NCBI RefSeq assembly: GCF_023715365.1
Contig: NZ_JAMBNZ010000020.1
Location: 1 to 35,682, forward strand
From: Georgenia satyanarayanai
Lineage (GTDB): Bacteria; Actinomycetota; Actinomycetes; Actinomycetales; Actinomycetaceae
Direction: 5' to 3'
Length of the DNA: 35,682 bases
Below are positions 28,594 to 35,682 of this stretch, one piece after another; positions within the stretch are counted from its first letter, which is position 1, and the number at the start of each line of letters is the position of its first letter. A program made the translations under genes and the position numbers. The notes beneath the pieces were generated by a model. It worked only from the letters and a program-made list of their open reading frames with translations. It did no database searches and was not told the DNA's origin.

Positions 28594-29783
28594 GCGTCTG
28601 GGACGACGTCGTCGGGCAGCGGGAGGCGGTCGAGACGCTGCGCTCGGCCGCCGAGGCGGCCCGCGGGATCGCCGCCGGGGGCGACTCGCGCGGGACGAGC
28701 ATGACCCACGCCTGGCTCGTCACCGGTCCCCCCGGCTCGGGCCGCTCGGTCGCGGCCCGCGCTTTCGCCGCCGCTCTCGCCTGCACCGACCCTCACGAGG
28801 TGGGCTGCGGCCACTGCCACGGCTGCACGACCACCCTCGCCGGCACGCACGCCGACATCCAGGTGATCGCCACCGAGCGGGTGAGCTTCCGCATCGAGGA
28901 CATGCGCCCGATCGTCTCCGACGCCCAGCAGGCCCCCTCCCAGGGGCGCTGGCGCGTCATGCTCATGGAGGACGCCGACCGGATGGTCGAGCGCACCTCC
29001 AACGTCCTGCTCAAGGCGATCGAGGAGCCGCCGCCGCGCACGGTGTGGCTGCTGTGCGCGCCGAGCCCCCAGGACCTCATCGCCACCATCCGCTCCCGCT
29101 GCCGCACCGTCTCCCTGCGCGTCCCGGCCGCGGAGGACGTCGCCGAGCTGCTCGTGCGCCGCGACGGCATCGACCCTCGGATCGCGCTCATGGCCGCCCG
29201 CGCCGCCCAGAGCCACGTCGGTGTGGCCCGGCGGCTGGCCACCGACCCGCAGGCCCGGGAGCGGCGCCGGGCCATCCTCACCGTGCCGAGCCGCATCCGC
29301 GGGGTCGGGGACGCCGTCCTCGCCGCCGCGGACCTCGTCGAGCTCGCCCAGGCCGAGGGCAAGGCCGCCACCGAGGAGCGCGACGCCATCGAGCGCGCCG
29401 AGCTGCTGCGGACACTGGGCGCCGAGGGCGAGACGCGGCTGCCGCCGGCCGTGCGGTCCCAGGTCAAGCGCCTGGAGGACAACCAGAAGAGCCGGGCCAC
29501 CCGCGCCCAGCGCGACGTCCTGGACCGCGCCATGGTCGACCTCCTCTCGCTCTACCGCGACGTCCTCGTCGTCCAGCTCGGTGCCGACGTGCCGCTCGTC
29601 AACATGGACCTCGAGGCGGAGGTCCGCGCCCTGGCCGGGGACTCCACCGCCGAGCAGACGGTGCAGCGGATGGATGCCGTCGGCACCGCCCGGACCCGCC
29701 TCGCGGCGAACGTCGCCCCGCTCCTGGCGGTCGAGGCGATGATGGTCGAGCTCCGTCCGCAGGCGGGCGCAGCCCGCTTGTAG
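28590..29783 (+). CDS. holB: DNA polymerase III delta' subunit
   Basis: 397 residues; part of the clamp-loader complex. The N-terminus MSVWDDVVGQ is typical of actinobacterial HolB. The P-loop GPPGSGRS (46-53) has Arg52 in place of Lys, fitting a subunit that does not hydrolyse ATP. A zinc-binding cysteine set (C65, C73, C76, C79) follows. VMLMEDADRM is the Walker B-like strand, NVLLKAIEEPP the conserved helix, and IRSRCR holds the SRC motif that acts as arginine finger for the gamma/tau subunits. Coupled to tmk by a 4-nt overlap. Equivalent to Rv3644c. Its TAG stop lies inside the TAGAGT box that probably starts the next gene. Confidence 0.95.
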   Translation: MSVWDDVVGQREAVETLRSAAEAARGIAAGGDSRGTSMTHAWLVTGPPGSGRSVAARAFAAALACTDPHEVGCGHCHGCTTTLAGTHADIQVIATERVSFRIEDMRPIVSDAQQAPSQGRWRVMLMEDADRMVERTSNVLLKAIEEPPPRTVWLLCAPSPQDLIATIRSRCRTVSLRVPAAEDVAELLVRRDGIDPRIALMAARAAQSHVGVARRLATDPQARERRRAILTVPSRIRGVGDAVLAAADLVELAQAEGKAATEERDAIERAELLRTLGAEGETRLPPAVRSQVKRLEDNQKSRATRAQRDVLDRAMVDLLSLYRDVLVVQLGADVPLVNMDLEAEVRALAGDSTAEQTVQRMDAVGTARTRLAANVAPLLAVEAMMVELRPQAGAARL

Positions 29784-29786
29784 AGT
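29781..29786 (+). promoter_or_regulatory. -10 box, leaderless start of the TAP hydrolase gene
   Basis: TAGAGT ends 7 nt before the GTG at 29794; its first three bases are the holB stop codon. Confidence 0.5.
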
Positions 29787-29793
29787 GGCGCCG

Positions 29794-31338
29794 GTGAGCC
29801 GGATCCTGCGCGCGAGCCTCGCCCTCGTCACCGTGACCGCCCTCGTCGCCTGCAGTGCGAGTGAGGACCCCGACGACGCCGACGGCGCCGCCGCCGAGGA
29901 GTCCCGCGGTCCCCGGACCGAGGAGCCGATGCCCGAGGTTCCCGCAGGGCTCGAGGACATCTACGGGCAGTCCCTCTCCTGGGAGGAGTGCGGCAACGGC
30001 TTCGACTGCACCGACGTCACCGTGCCCCTCGACTGGGAGGAGCCCGACGCGGAGTCGATCACCCTCGCCGTCAAGCGTCGCGCCGCTGGTGACGAGGAGC
30101 CGGTCGGCTCGCTGCTCATCAACCCCGGTGGCCCCGGCGGCTCCGGGGTCCAGCTCGTCGAGGCGGCCCCGCTCATGTTCTCCGCCGACCTCGTCGACGG
30201 CTACGACGTCGTCGGTTTCGACCCACGCGGCGTGGGCGCCTCCACCCCGGTGGACTGCGTGAGCGACGCCGAGCTCGACAAGATCCGCGCGGAGGACTTC
30301 GACACGAGCACCGAGGACGGGCTGGCCGCGTTCGCCGCGGCCGCCGACGAGCTCGCCGCGGCCTGCGAGAAGAACAGCGGGGACCTGCTCGCCCACGTCG
30401 ACACCATCAGTGCGGCCCGCGACCTGGACGTCCTGCGCCACGTGCTCGAGGAGCCCCGCCTCGACTACCTCGGCTACTCCTACGGCACCCACCTCGGCGC
30501 CGTGTACGCCGAGCTCTTCCCCGACAACGTCGGGCGGATGGTCCTCGACGGCGCGATGGACCCCTCGCTGGGCAGCGACGAGATCGTCCGGGGCCAGGCC
30601 GAGGGCTTCGAGCGGGCGATCCGCGCGTACGCCGAGGACTGCCTCGCCGGCGGCGGCTGCCCGCTCAGCGGGAACGTCGACACGGCCGTGGGGCAGGTCC
30701 AGGACCTCCTCGAGCTGGCGTCCCACACGCCGCTGGAGACGGGCACCGACCGCACGCTCACCGCCCCGCTCATGTTCTCCGGCATCATCATGCCGCTGTA
30801 CGACGACGCGTACTGGATGCTGCTCACCTCCGCCCTCGACGCCGCGATGAACCAGCAGGACGGCTCACAGCTGCTCTTCCTCGCCGACCTCGCCGCCGAG
30901 CGCGAGGAGGACGGGACCTACCTGACGAACTCCAACGAGGCGAACATCGCGATCAACTGCATCGACTACCCCGTCGAGGGCGGGATCGAGGAGTGGCGCG
31001 AGCAGGCCGCGGCGCTGGAGACGATCTCCCCGACCTTCGGACCGGCTCTCGCCTACGGTGACGTCACCTGCGCCGCGTGGCCGCACGAGCCGCGTGTCGG
31101 ACCGGCGGCGGTGACCGCGGCCGGCGCCGAGCCCATCGTCGTCATCGGCACGACCGGTGACCCGGCCACCCCGTACGCGTGGTCCGAGCAGCTTGCCGAG
31201 CAGCTGGAGTCCGGCGTGCTCGTCACCTACGAGGGCGAGGGGCACACGGCCTACGGCCGCGCCGGCGACTGCGTGACCGGCGCCGTCGACGGCTTCCTTC
31301 TCGAGGGCACCGTCCCCGAGGACGGCCTCGTCTGCTGA
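29794..31338 (+). CDS. Secreted alpha/beta hydrolase, TAP/SlpE-type peptidase lipoprotein
   Basis: 514 residues, exported and probably lipid-anchored: hydrophobic signal with lipobox LVAC (Cys20), then an acidic linker. The alpha/beta-hydrolase core has the oxyanion motif NPGGPGGSG (about 110-118), VVGFDPRGVGAS, the nucleophile elbow GYSYGT (Ser229), and near the end GTTGDPATPY (Asp) and GEGHTAYG (His), with the TAP C-terminal domain. This is the tripeptidyl aminopeptidase family (SlpD/SlpE/TAP of Streptomyces, CaeA of mycobacteria); substrate may be peptides or esters. GTG at 29794 is preferred from the TAGAGT box 7 nt upstream; an in-frame GTG at 29785 would add three residues. It lies downstream of holB as SCO3540 does in Streptomyces. 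Confidence 0.92.
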   Translation: MSRILRASLALVTVTALVACSASEDPDDADGAAAEESRGPRTEEPMPEVPAGLEDIYGQSLSWEECGNGFDCTDVTVPLDWEEPDAESITLAVKRRAAGDEEPVGSLLINPGGPGGSGVQLVEAAPLMFSADLVDGYDVVGFDPRGVGASTPVDCVSDAELDKIRAEDFDTSTEDGLAAFAAAADELAAACEKNSGDLLAHVDTISAARDLDVLRHVLEEPRLDYLGYSYGTHLGAVYAELFPDNVGRMVLDGAMDPSLGSDEIVRGQAEGFERAIRAYAEDCLAGGGCPLSGNVDTAVGQVQDLLELASHTPLETGTDRTLTAPLMFSGIIMPLYDDAYWMLLTSALDAAMNQQDGSQLLFLADLAAEREEDGTYLTNSNEANIAINCIDYPVEGGIEEWREQAAALETISPTFGPALAYGDVTCAAWPHEPRVGPAAVTAAGAEPIVVIGTTGDPATPYAWSEQLAEQLESGVLVTYEGEGHTAYGRAGDCVTGAVDGFLLEGTVPEDGLVC

Positions 31339-31341
31339 TTT

Positions 31342-31369
31342 TTGTCCACGGGGCTCGCCCCGGTACAGT
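31342..31369 (+). promoter_or_regulatory. Promoter of tRNA-Thr
   Basis: TTGTCC (31342-31347) and TACAGT (31364-31369) are separated by 16 nt and match -35 and -10 consensus well. Transcription would start near 31376, giving a 5' leader of about 20 nt before the tRNA. A 5-bp GC hairpin (31349-31362) in the spacer may end the upstream hydrolase transcript. Confidence 0.6.
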
Positions 31370-31395
31370 GGCCTGCGCTGCCCCGCGTGGGCCGC

Positions 31396-31468
31396 GCCGC
31401 CTTAGCTCAGTCGGCAGAGCGTCTCACTCGTAATGAGAAGGTCGTGGGTTCGATTCCCACAGGCGGCT
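31396..31468 (+). tRNA. tRNA-Thr (anticodon CGT)
   Basis: A full cloverleaf can be drawn. The 7-bp acceptor stem is 31396-31402 with 31461-31467, discriminator T at 31468. The D arm is GCTC/GAGC; the anticodon arm TCTCA/TGAGA encloses loop CTCGTAA with anticodon CGT at 31429-31431 (reads ACG); the T arm GTGGG/CCCAC encloses TTCGATT. The 3' CCA is not encoded (CCG follows). It marks the border between core genes and an A/T-richer accessory segment, and tRNA genes of this kind are common integration sites. Confidence 0.97.
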
Positions 31469-31477
31469 CCGACAGAA

Positions 31478-31514
31478 TCGGCGCTATCTCAATGAGAACT
31501 GGAGATGGCGCCGA
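31478..31514 (+). terminator. Strong hairpin directly after tRNA-Thr
   Basis: A 13-bp stem with one G-T wobble (31478-31490 with 31502-31514) and an 11-nt loop, starting 9 nt after the tRNA. Probably the tRNA terminator; no T-run beyond TTT at 31521-31523. Confidence 0.6.
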
Positions 31515-31530
31515 CCCCCGTTTCGGGCCA

Positions 31531-31551
31531 GGTAGGGCCATCGGTAGGGCC
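31531..31551. repeat. Direct repeat GGTAGGGCC, period 12
   Basis: Two exact 9-nt copies (31531-31539 and 31543-31551) separated by ATC. Close direct repeats beside a tRNA can be integrase arm-type sites, but this is only a possibility. Confidence 0.5.
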
Positions 31552-31773
31552 AAACGATCCTGGCGGCTGTCGCCAAGGGATAGGGCGCGGCCGTCACGTG
31601 TATAGCACCTTCGACGGTCCCTGGGTGTGTCACCGATGGACTCCTAGCGGACGGGAGCATGGTGGTGCCCATGGCGGGTCTCGATATGGACGCACCATTG
31701 CACCCTGGACGGCTTCGTGGGGCTGTAGTTGGCCAGGCTTGCAAGACTTCGCGCGCGATCTGCCACGGCGCCG

Positions 31774-34587
31774 CTACTGCGGTAGCGCGAAGTCGAGAGT
31801 ATCGGCAACGGGGCGACGTTCGCGTGCTCGCCAGAGGAGGGCGGTGATAGTGGCGCGAGCGGTCCAGTTTGTTGGGTTGATGGCGTCGATCGCCGTGACG
31901 ACCTCAAGCAACTGATCAGGATTGGCAACGACCTCGAGTGCACTGGCCGGGACGGACAGCCCTTCCGGGATGGCGAATACGCCGCTCTCGTCGGTCGTGG
32001 TCTTCACTCGACGTAGGTGGTCGCGAAAGGTCCGCGCTGGGCTGCTCTTCGGCCACGTCCGCGTAGCGTCTGGGAGCGCGTCGGCGAGAGTGACAGGGCG
32101 ACCCGCCTTGCTAGGCGGCACTAGACGAGCAGCGCCGGAACTCGACCACAGTTGGCGCGCCTGAGCGGCGAGCTCCCCCACTTGGTTCTTGCCGCGGAGT
32201 TCGGCGAGGACCAGGCGGGCGGCTTGTTGGTTCTCGGGTTGTCCAGTCGATGCGCTTTGGAGAGCTCGGACGATCAGCGTGCGGGTCGCCGCGTTGAGGT
32301 CGGGCTGGTCGGCGAGCACTTCTCCGAGTCGTGACGCTCCTAGGTTGACGCCGTGCAGTGCTTCGAGGGCGTGAGCGACGAGGAGACGCACGTGTTTGGG
32401 ATTGTTGGCCGCTACGCCGTCTTCGAGGATCGCTGTTGCTAGGCGGGGCCCGGTTGGGGCGAGGACGCTCAGTGTGTCGTCGGCGTCGATGTCCCGCATG
32501 CCTTGCAGCACGCCGTCGAAGAGGTGCGGCTGGTCGCGGTAGAGGGTCCCGACGGCGAGGAGCCACGTGTTGCGCCAGTGTGCGGAGTGGGCGATCGCGT
32601 TGAGGTTGGTTAGTGCGTTGGGGTCCGGACCGAACGTAAGGGCCTGGGCAGCCATGTACTCCTGGAGGCTGCGGAGATCGAAACCGACCTGATTCTTGCC
32701 GTTGGCTGCCAGGAGCACGAGACGGTCCCGTGCAGCGCGGGTCAGGTTCGTGACGAGTCTGTCCAGTTCCGGACCGAAGTGTTCCTGATCGACCAGTCGC
32801 TGTCGGATCACCTGGTGCAGTTCCTCGGCTGGCATGAGGGACTCAGACTCGAAGTCTGTCTCGGCGCGCTTCTGGAGGGTCAGGGCGACCGTGCGGTGGA
32901 TCGCGTCGATGTCGAGGCGGTGGCTAGCCAGCACGTCAGACAGGAAGTTCTTCTTCTCGACCTCGCGATCGTAGATCACGTCGTAGTAGGCGGCGAATAG
33001 TGCTGCCCGGTCCTGCGGGGGTTTGCGGCGCTTCTCCAGAAGCAGCGACAGAATCATGACCTGCAGCGGTGTACGCATCAGCCGGCTGGTCACCTCGTTG
33101 TCGACGGCGGCGGTGATGCGCTCGATAACCTCACCCTTGGATGGGTCGGTGCCCATGCGGACGTTGGTCAGCCGTGTCGCGTAGGCGACCGCATCCTTTG
33201 CCGAGAGGTTGGCGAGGTGAATCTGCTGGAGGGATGGCGGCAGTTCGTTCGCGTATCCCTGTGGCCGCGTCGTGACCACCAGGACGAGATCTGCGTCGAG
33301 GGTCGCAGCGGTCTGGAGAAGATTGGTGACGGCCTGGGCAACAAGATCACGGGCGTGTGCGGCCGCGACCTCGTCGTATCCGTCGAGCACTAGCAGCCAA
33401 GGCCACGCCGCGAGCCAGTCGCGGGTGTTCTTGGCGGTGAACGCGGCACCGGTGGCGGCGTTAATCTTCATCGCGATGTACTCGACGAGCGGCGTATCGG
33501 GGCCTGCGGCGGTCGCGTACTCAGACAGGTCCACGCGGAACGGCCAGCGCCTGACAGTTGTGGAGGGCAGGCCTATCTCGGTAGCTCGAGTCAGGCTCGC
33601 TCCGACGACGCGGCGGACATCCTCGGACAGGGCCGGTCGGTCCTGCAGCAGTGCGGAACGATAGGTCTGCACGAGGATACGGCCGAGAGTTGTCTTGCCC
33701 TGTCCAGGCCCGCCCATGAGCAACACGTGCGGGGATGCGCCACCGGTGACCGATGGACGTTGGTTGCGGTTGCCCCTGGTGATCAGGTGCCGAAGCACAC
33801 GGATGCGCGAGATCGGGTCGGACTCAGACTCCCCGTGTGCCGGCAGGTCGATCGCGACACCGGCGAGATCGATCCGGTCGTTCGCAAGGTGGCCGGCCTC
33901 CCCAAGCGCGAGCTTGCCGCGGTGGAGGAGCTCGGCGCGTGCGTGCTCCTCAAGCAGCGGGACAGCGTCGGCCAGCGCCACAGTTGGGTCCGTCATCGTG
34001 CCGCCAGCCAGGGCGGCGAGGACGTCGCCCACCGTCAGAAGCCCGTTGAAAGTCATGCGGACGTCTGCGTATGCGTCGAGCAACCGCTCCACCTTGGAGC
34101 GATCCCAGACGGCGCAGTCTCTAATCGGCCATTGGTTGGCCGGGTCCTTGGCGTGGTCGCGGATGAGTCGCTCCACTTCGTCGATCCCCCCACCGATCTG
34201 GCCTGAGAGGGCGACGTTGGTGATGACGACGTAGTAGTCGGGTCTCTGCCCTTTGCGTTTCAGTTCCACCTTTCCGTTCCGGGTTACCGTGTCGCTCCAC
34301 TTAGCGAGTTCGCGCCGAACCTGAGCGAGTAGCCAGGTCTTGCTTGCCTGGGTGTTCAGGGGCCTCTCGTGGTGCTTGGCCTGAAAAACGTGGTACCCGT
34401 CCCAGTGGTCGTGCCCGACGGGGCGCTCCGGCGACGTCGGTCCCGAAGGGCCGTCGTAGGTGGCGTCGCGGCCGTCATCCTTCCCAGTGCCGAGAACCTT
34501 CACCGTGGGCCCATAGGAGCGAAGGATGAGGGCCTGCGCCAGGCGCTCAAACTCGTGTGGTCCTAGATTCTCAAGGCTGTAGGGCAC
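31774..34587 (-). CDS. NACHT-domain NTPase with N-terminal PD-(D/E)XK (Mrr-like) nuclease domain; candidate anti-phage STAND protein
   Basis: 937 residues. The N-terminal about 175 residues resemble a restriction-endonuclease fold: FERLAQALIL (Glu14), GKDDGRDATYDG (Asp41) and YHVFQAKHH (Gln69-x-Lys71) fit E...D...QxK of Mrr-type nucleases. A NACHT-type NTPase follows: Walker A GGPGQGKTT (292-300), Walker B LLVLDGYDEVAA (398-409), sensor VVTTRPQGY (437-445). The C-terminal about 450 residues are helical, Leu/Ala-rich and without a recognised repeat; in STAND proteins this part senses the trigger. Known relatives (bacterial NACHT and Avs proteins) detect phage proteins and activate a nuclease to stop infection. 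GTG start at 34587, with GGGAGGG somewhat far upstream. Codon third positions are clearly less GC-rich than in the core, suggesting acquisition. A 6-bp hairpin (31772-31787) overlaps the stop. Confidence 0.85.
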   Translation of the reverse strand: MPYSLENLGPHEFERLAQALILRSYGPTVKVLGTGKDDGRDATYDGPSGPTSPERPVGHDHWDGYHVFQAKHHERPLNTQASKTWLLAQVRRELAKWSDTVTRNGKVELKRKGQRPDYYVVITNVALSGQIGGGIDEVERLIRDHAKDPANQWPIRDCAVWDRSKVERLLDAYADVRMTFNGLLTVGDVLAALAGGTMTDPTVALADAVPLLEEHARAELLHRGKLALGEAGHLANDRIDLAGVAIDLPAHGESESDPISRIRVLRHLITRGNRNQRPSVTGGASPHVLLMGGPGQGKTTLGRILVQTYRSALLQDRPALSEDVRRVVGASLTRATEIGLPSTTVRRWPFRVDLSEYATAAGPDTPLVEYIAMKINAATGAAFTAKNTRDWLAAWPWLLVLDGYDEVAAAHARDLVAQAVTNLLQTAATLDADLVLVVTTRPQGYANELPPSLQQIHLANLSAKDAVAYATRLTNVRMGTDPSKGEVIERITAAVDNEVTSRLMRTPLQVMILSLLLEKRRKPPQDRAALFAAYYDVIYDREVEKKNFLSDVLASHRLDIDAIHRTVALTLQKRAETDFESESLMPAEELHQVIRQRLVDQEHFGPELDRLVTNLTRAARDRLVLLAANGKNQVGFDLRSLQEYMAAQALTFGPDPNALTNLNAIAHSAHWRNTWLLAVGTLYRDQPHLFDGVLQGMRDIDADDTLSVLAPTGPRLATAILEDGVAANNPKHVRLLVAHALEALHGVNLGASRLGEVLADQPDLNAATRTLIVRALQSASTGQPENQQAARLVLAELRGKNQVGELAAQARQLWSSSGAARLVPPSKAGRPVTLADALPDATRTWPKSSPARTFRDHLRRVKTTTDESGVFAIPEGLSVPASALEVVANPDQLLEVVTAIDAINPTNWTARATITALLWRARERRPVADTLDFALPQ

Positions 34588-34730
34588 GAGTCACATACTG
34601 CCCTCCCGACGCTCGATCAGGCTCATAACGCACTGGAGAGCATGCGGTCACGGCGTCGCTGATGCGCGTCGTCGCAGGTCAGCGGGCCTATCTATACGTC
34701 ACCAGATGGCTCAACGGAGGTCCCAGGGTC

Positions 34731-34736
34731 TACCTT
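34731..34736 (+). promoter_or_regulatory. Possible -10 box of the divergent accessory gene
   Basis: TACCTT ends 5 nt before the ATG at 34742, one base closer than the other leaderless starts. A second candidate, TATACG at 34693-34698, ends 7 nt before an in-frame ATG at 34706, so the start is not settled. Confidence 0.35.
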
Positions 34737-34741
34737 GCAGC

Positions 34742-35356
34742 ATGGCCATCGAGGACGGGATCGACCTGCTCGATCAACAGGCTGAGGCTACGTTCCCAGG
34801 CTGGCGGCCGATGCTGCGCGGCTTGCGAATGGCACTGGCTGAGCCGCCCGACACCTTGGTCTGGGATCCCCTCTCCGCACGTCCGCGCTTCGCGCGACGG
34901 ATCGAGAAGATGTACCTCCTCGAACTCGCCGGAGAGGTGCTCAGCACGACATGTGAACGGTGCGGCGCTCTGGGGTCGCGCATGGCCGTGGGAGACGCGC
35001 TTGCCATCCGCTGCGCCGCGCACTGCGACAGGCATCCGGATCTCCCGGGCGTCTGGGAGGCGCTCGAGGGCGAGGAATGGGTCATCACCCGAGAAGGCGA
35101 CGTGGTCCGAGTCGCGGATCTGAGTGCCACTGACCGGCGCGAACTCGCGGAGTGGCTCGTCGAGTCAGCCCACGATCTCGCGACAGAAGCGCTAGGCCGA
35201 GCGCTGGTCGCGGCCCACCACGCTGGGACGGCACGAGATGTCAAGGCCGCGCTGCGGGCGATTCCGTCCCACGATCCCGACAGGGCACGGAAGCACGTGG
35301 AGCGCTCCCTGCTCTACCAGGCCCTCACCCAGACATCGGAAGAGGACGCATCGTGA
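34742..35356 (+). CDS. Uncharacterised accessory protein with CxxC...CxxxC cluster
   Basis: 204 residues, family not recognised. A central CERCGALG followed about 18 residues later by CAAHC could bind zinc. The N-terminus is helical (MAIEDGIDLLDQQAEATFPG), with WRPMLRGLRMAL and a proline-rich turn; after the cysteine cluster come a short beta-like stretch (EEWVITREGDVVRVADLS) and a long helical C-terminal part. The start could be 34742 or 34706 (12 more residues). It diverges from the nuclease-NACHT gene across about 154 nt and its stop overlaps the next start (GTGA). Base composition is like that of the NACHT gene rather than the core. It could be part of the same acquired module or an unrelated passenger. 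Confidence 0.7.
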   Translation: MAIEDGIDLLDQQAEATFPGWRPMLRGLRMALAEPPDTLVWDPLSARPRFARRIEKMYLLELAGEVLSTTCERCGALGSRMAVGDALAIRCAAHCDRHPDLPGVWEALEGEEWVITREGDVVRVADLSATDRRELAEWLVESAHDLATEALGRALVAAHHAGTARDVKAALRAIPSHDPDRARKHVERSLLYQALTQTSEEDAS

Positions 35357-35682
35357 CCGACGCCGAAGATCTCATCGGCAGACCGGGGGAGCTTCATATT
35401 GGCATCTTCGCTCAGGACCAAGTGTGGGTGGACGTCCGCGGCGTTCCGCACGCTCTGGAGGAGATGACCCTGCAGTACCGGGCGAACGTGATCCGCCATT
35501 TGCGTGAACACGCTGCTCAGTACCGGAGGGCCGTGGCGTCGGGCGATGCCATCGACGGTCAAGCCCTGGGGAGTGGTGTATCGGTCCTCGAGATCGGGGG
35601 GTTGGATCAGGCGCTGATGGCGCCGATGGGTTCGGTGGTGGTCACCTCCTCGGGGCTGGTCTCGGCGACAAGGGCCAGTCGA
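35353..35682 (+). CDS. Small accessory protein, cut by the window edge
   Basis: GTG at 35353 overlaps the previous stop. The frame stays open to the edge (110 codons). The first about 65 residues look like a real domain: GELHIGIFAQDQVWVDVRGV, then HALEEMTLQYRANVIRHLRE, a pattern (aromatic/Asp-Gly..., E-M-x-x-x-Y-R-x-N-V-x-x-x-L) that reminds me of short proteins carried by actinobacterial phages and integrative elements; this is from memory and weak. The last about 35 codons look less convincing and may be non-native sequence, since the other strand carries a plausible C-terminus ending at 35607. Partial at 3' end. Confidence 0.55.
   Translation, partial: MTDAEDLIGRPGELHIGIFAQDQVWVDVRGVPHALEEMTLQYRANVIRHLREHAAQYRRAVASGDAIDGQALGSGVSVLEIGGLDQALMAPMGSVVVTSSGLVSATRASR

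Larger units (their letters stand above)
31469..31773. other. Gene-free stretch between tRNA-Thr and the NACHT gene
   Basis: No frame here looks coding: the open frames are short and lack start signals or recognisable domains. It holds the post-tRNA hairpin (31478-31514), a short direct repeat (31531-31551), and then sequence of lower GC content than the core. It may be what remains of an integration junction. I saw no copy of the tRNA 3' end further right. Confidence 0.5.

Noticed and set aside
28725-28755. Arg instead of Lys in the HolB P-loop as a defect
   Set aside because: Delta' is not an ATP-hydrolysing subunit and often has a degenerate P-loop; the SRC motif is intact.
31484-31943. 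Short minus-strand open frames between tRNA-Thr and the NACHT gene
   Set aside because: No start signal, no recognisable domain, and the longer one overlaps the end of the NACHT gene in another frame. A remnant integrase C-terminus was considered but no catalytic Arg-His-Tyr region is visible.
31441-35682. Attachment-site duplication of the tRNA 3' end
   Set aside because: I found no second copy of the T-arm/acceptor sequence to the right within the window, so no att pair can be claimed.

Overview
The window is high-GC bacterial DNA with strong G/C bias at third codon positions, GTG starts, many 4-nt stop/start overlaps and TANNNT -10 boxes. Gene content (Tad locus with Ssd-like ATPase and DUF4244, HAD-IB phosphatase, TadE-like proteins beside a DUF1998 helicase, MetPS-type transporter pair, LPXTG-type anchor) points to an actinobacterium, probably of the Micrococcales type. 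The genus cannot be fixed from sequence reading alone.

Layout. (1) 25-4158: acetate uptake and activation: acs on the minus strand, diverging from a DUF485 gene plus an actP-like symporter; a CRP-type dyad lies in the shared intergenic region. (2) 4171-8223: a strong convergent hairpin, a repeat-containing membrane protein, a HAD-IB phosphatase, and a divergent NSS transporter with its 50-residue small subunit. (3) 8334-13005: compact Tad-type pilus/secretion locus (ssd, tadA, tadB, tadC, DUF4244 pilin-like, tadE, tadE-like), nearly all translationally coupled; its last frame runs about 155 nt into the convergent DUF1998 helicase. (4) 15492-19163: proton-pumping pyrophosphatase with the K+-independent signature, a lipoprotein and an uncharacterised conserved gene. 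(5) 19283-23801: cell-wall-anchored CpdB-like nucleotidase, a DUF7059-type methyltransferase and a DUF2071 protein. (6) 23874-31338: topA, a small membrane protein, a Gfo/Idh/MocA oxidoreductase, tmk, holB and a secreted TAP-type alpha/beta hydrolase. (7) 31396-31468: tRNA-Thr(CGT) with its own promoter and a hairpin behind it. (8) 31469-35682: a visibly less GC-rich accessory segment with a large nuclease-NACHT NTPase (candidate anti-phage STAND protein), a divergent zinc-ribbon-like gene of unknown function and a partial small gene.

From memory, the order acs / HAD phosphatase / ssd-tad / helicase / topA / holB matches the conserved block Rv3667-Rv3644c of Mycobacterium tuberculosis, and acs / tad / helicase / hppA / topA / tmk / holB / TAP hydrolase matches the SCO3563-SCO3540 area of Streptomyces coelicolor. 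The window is therefore a conserved chromosomal core whose right end, at tRNA-Thr, gives way to acquired DNA.

At least six core genes appear to be leaderless: a TANNNT box ends exactly 6 or 7 nt before the start codon. The most interesting content is the nuclease-NACHT gene and its divergent unknown neighbours next to the tRNA.
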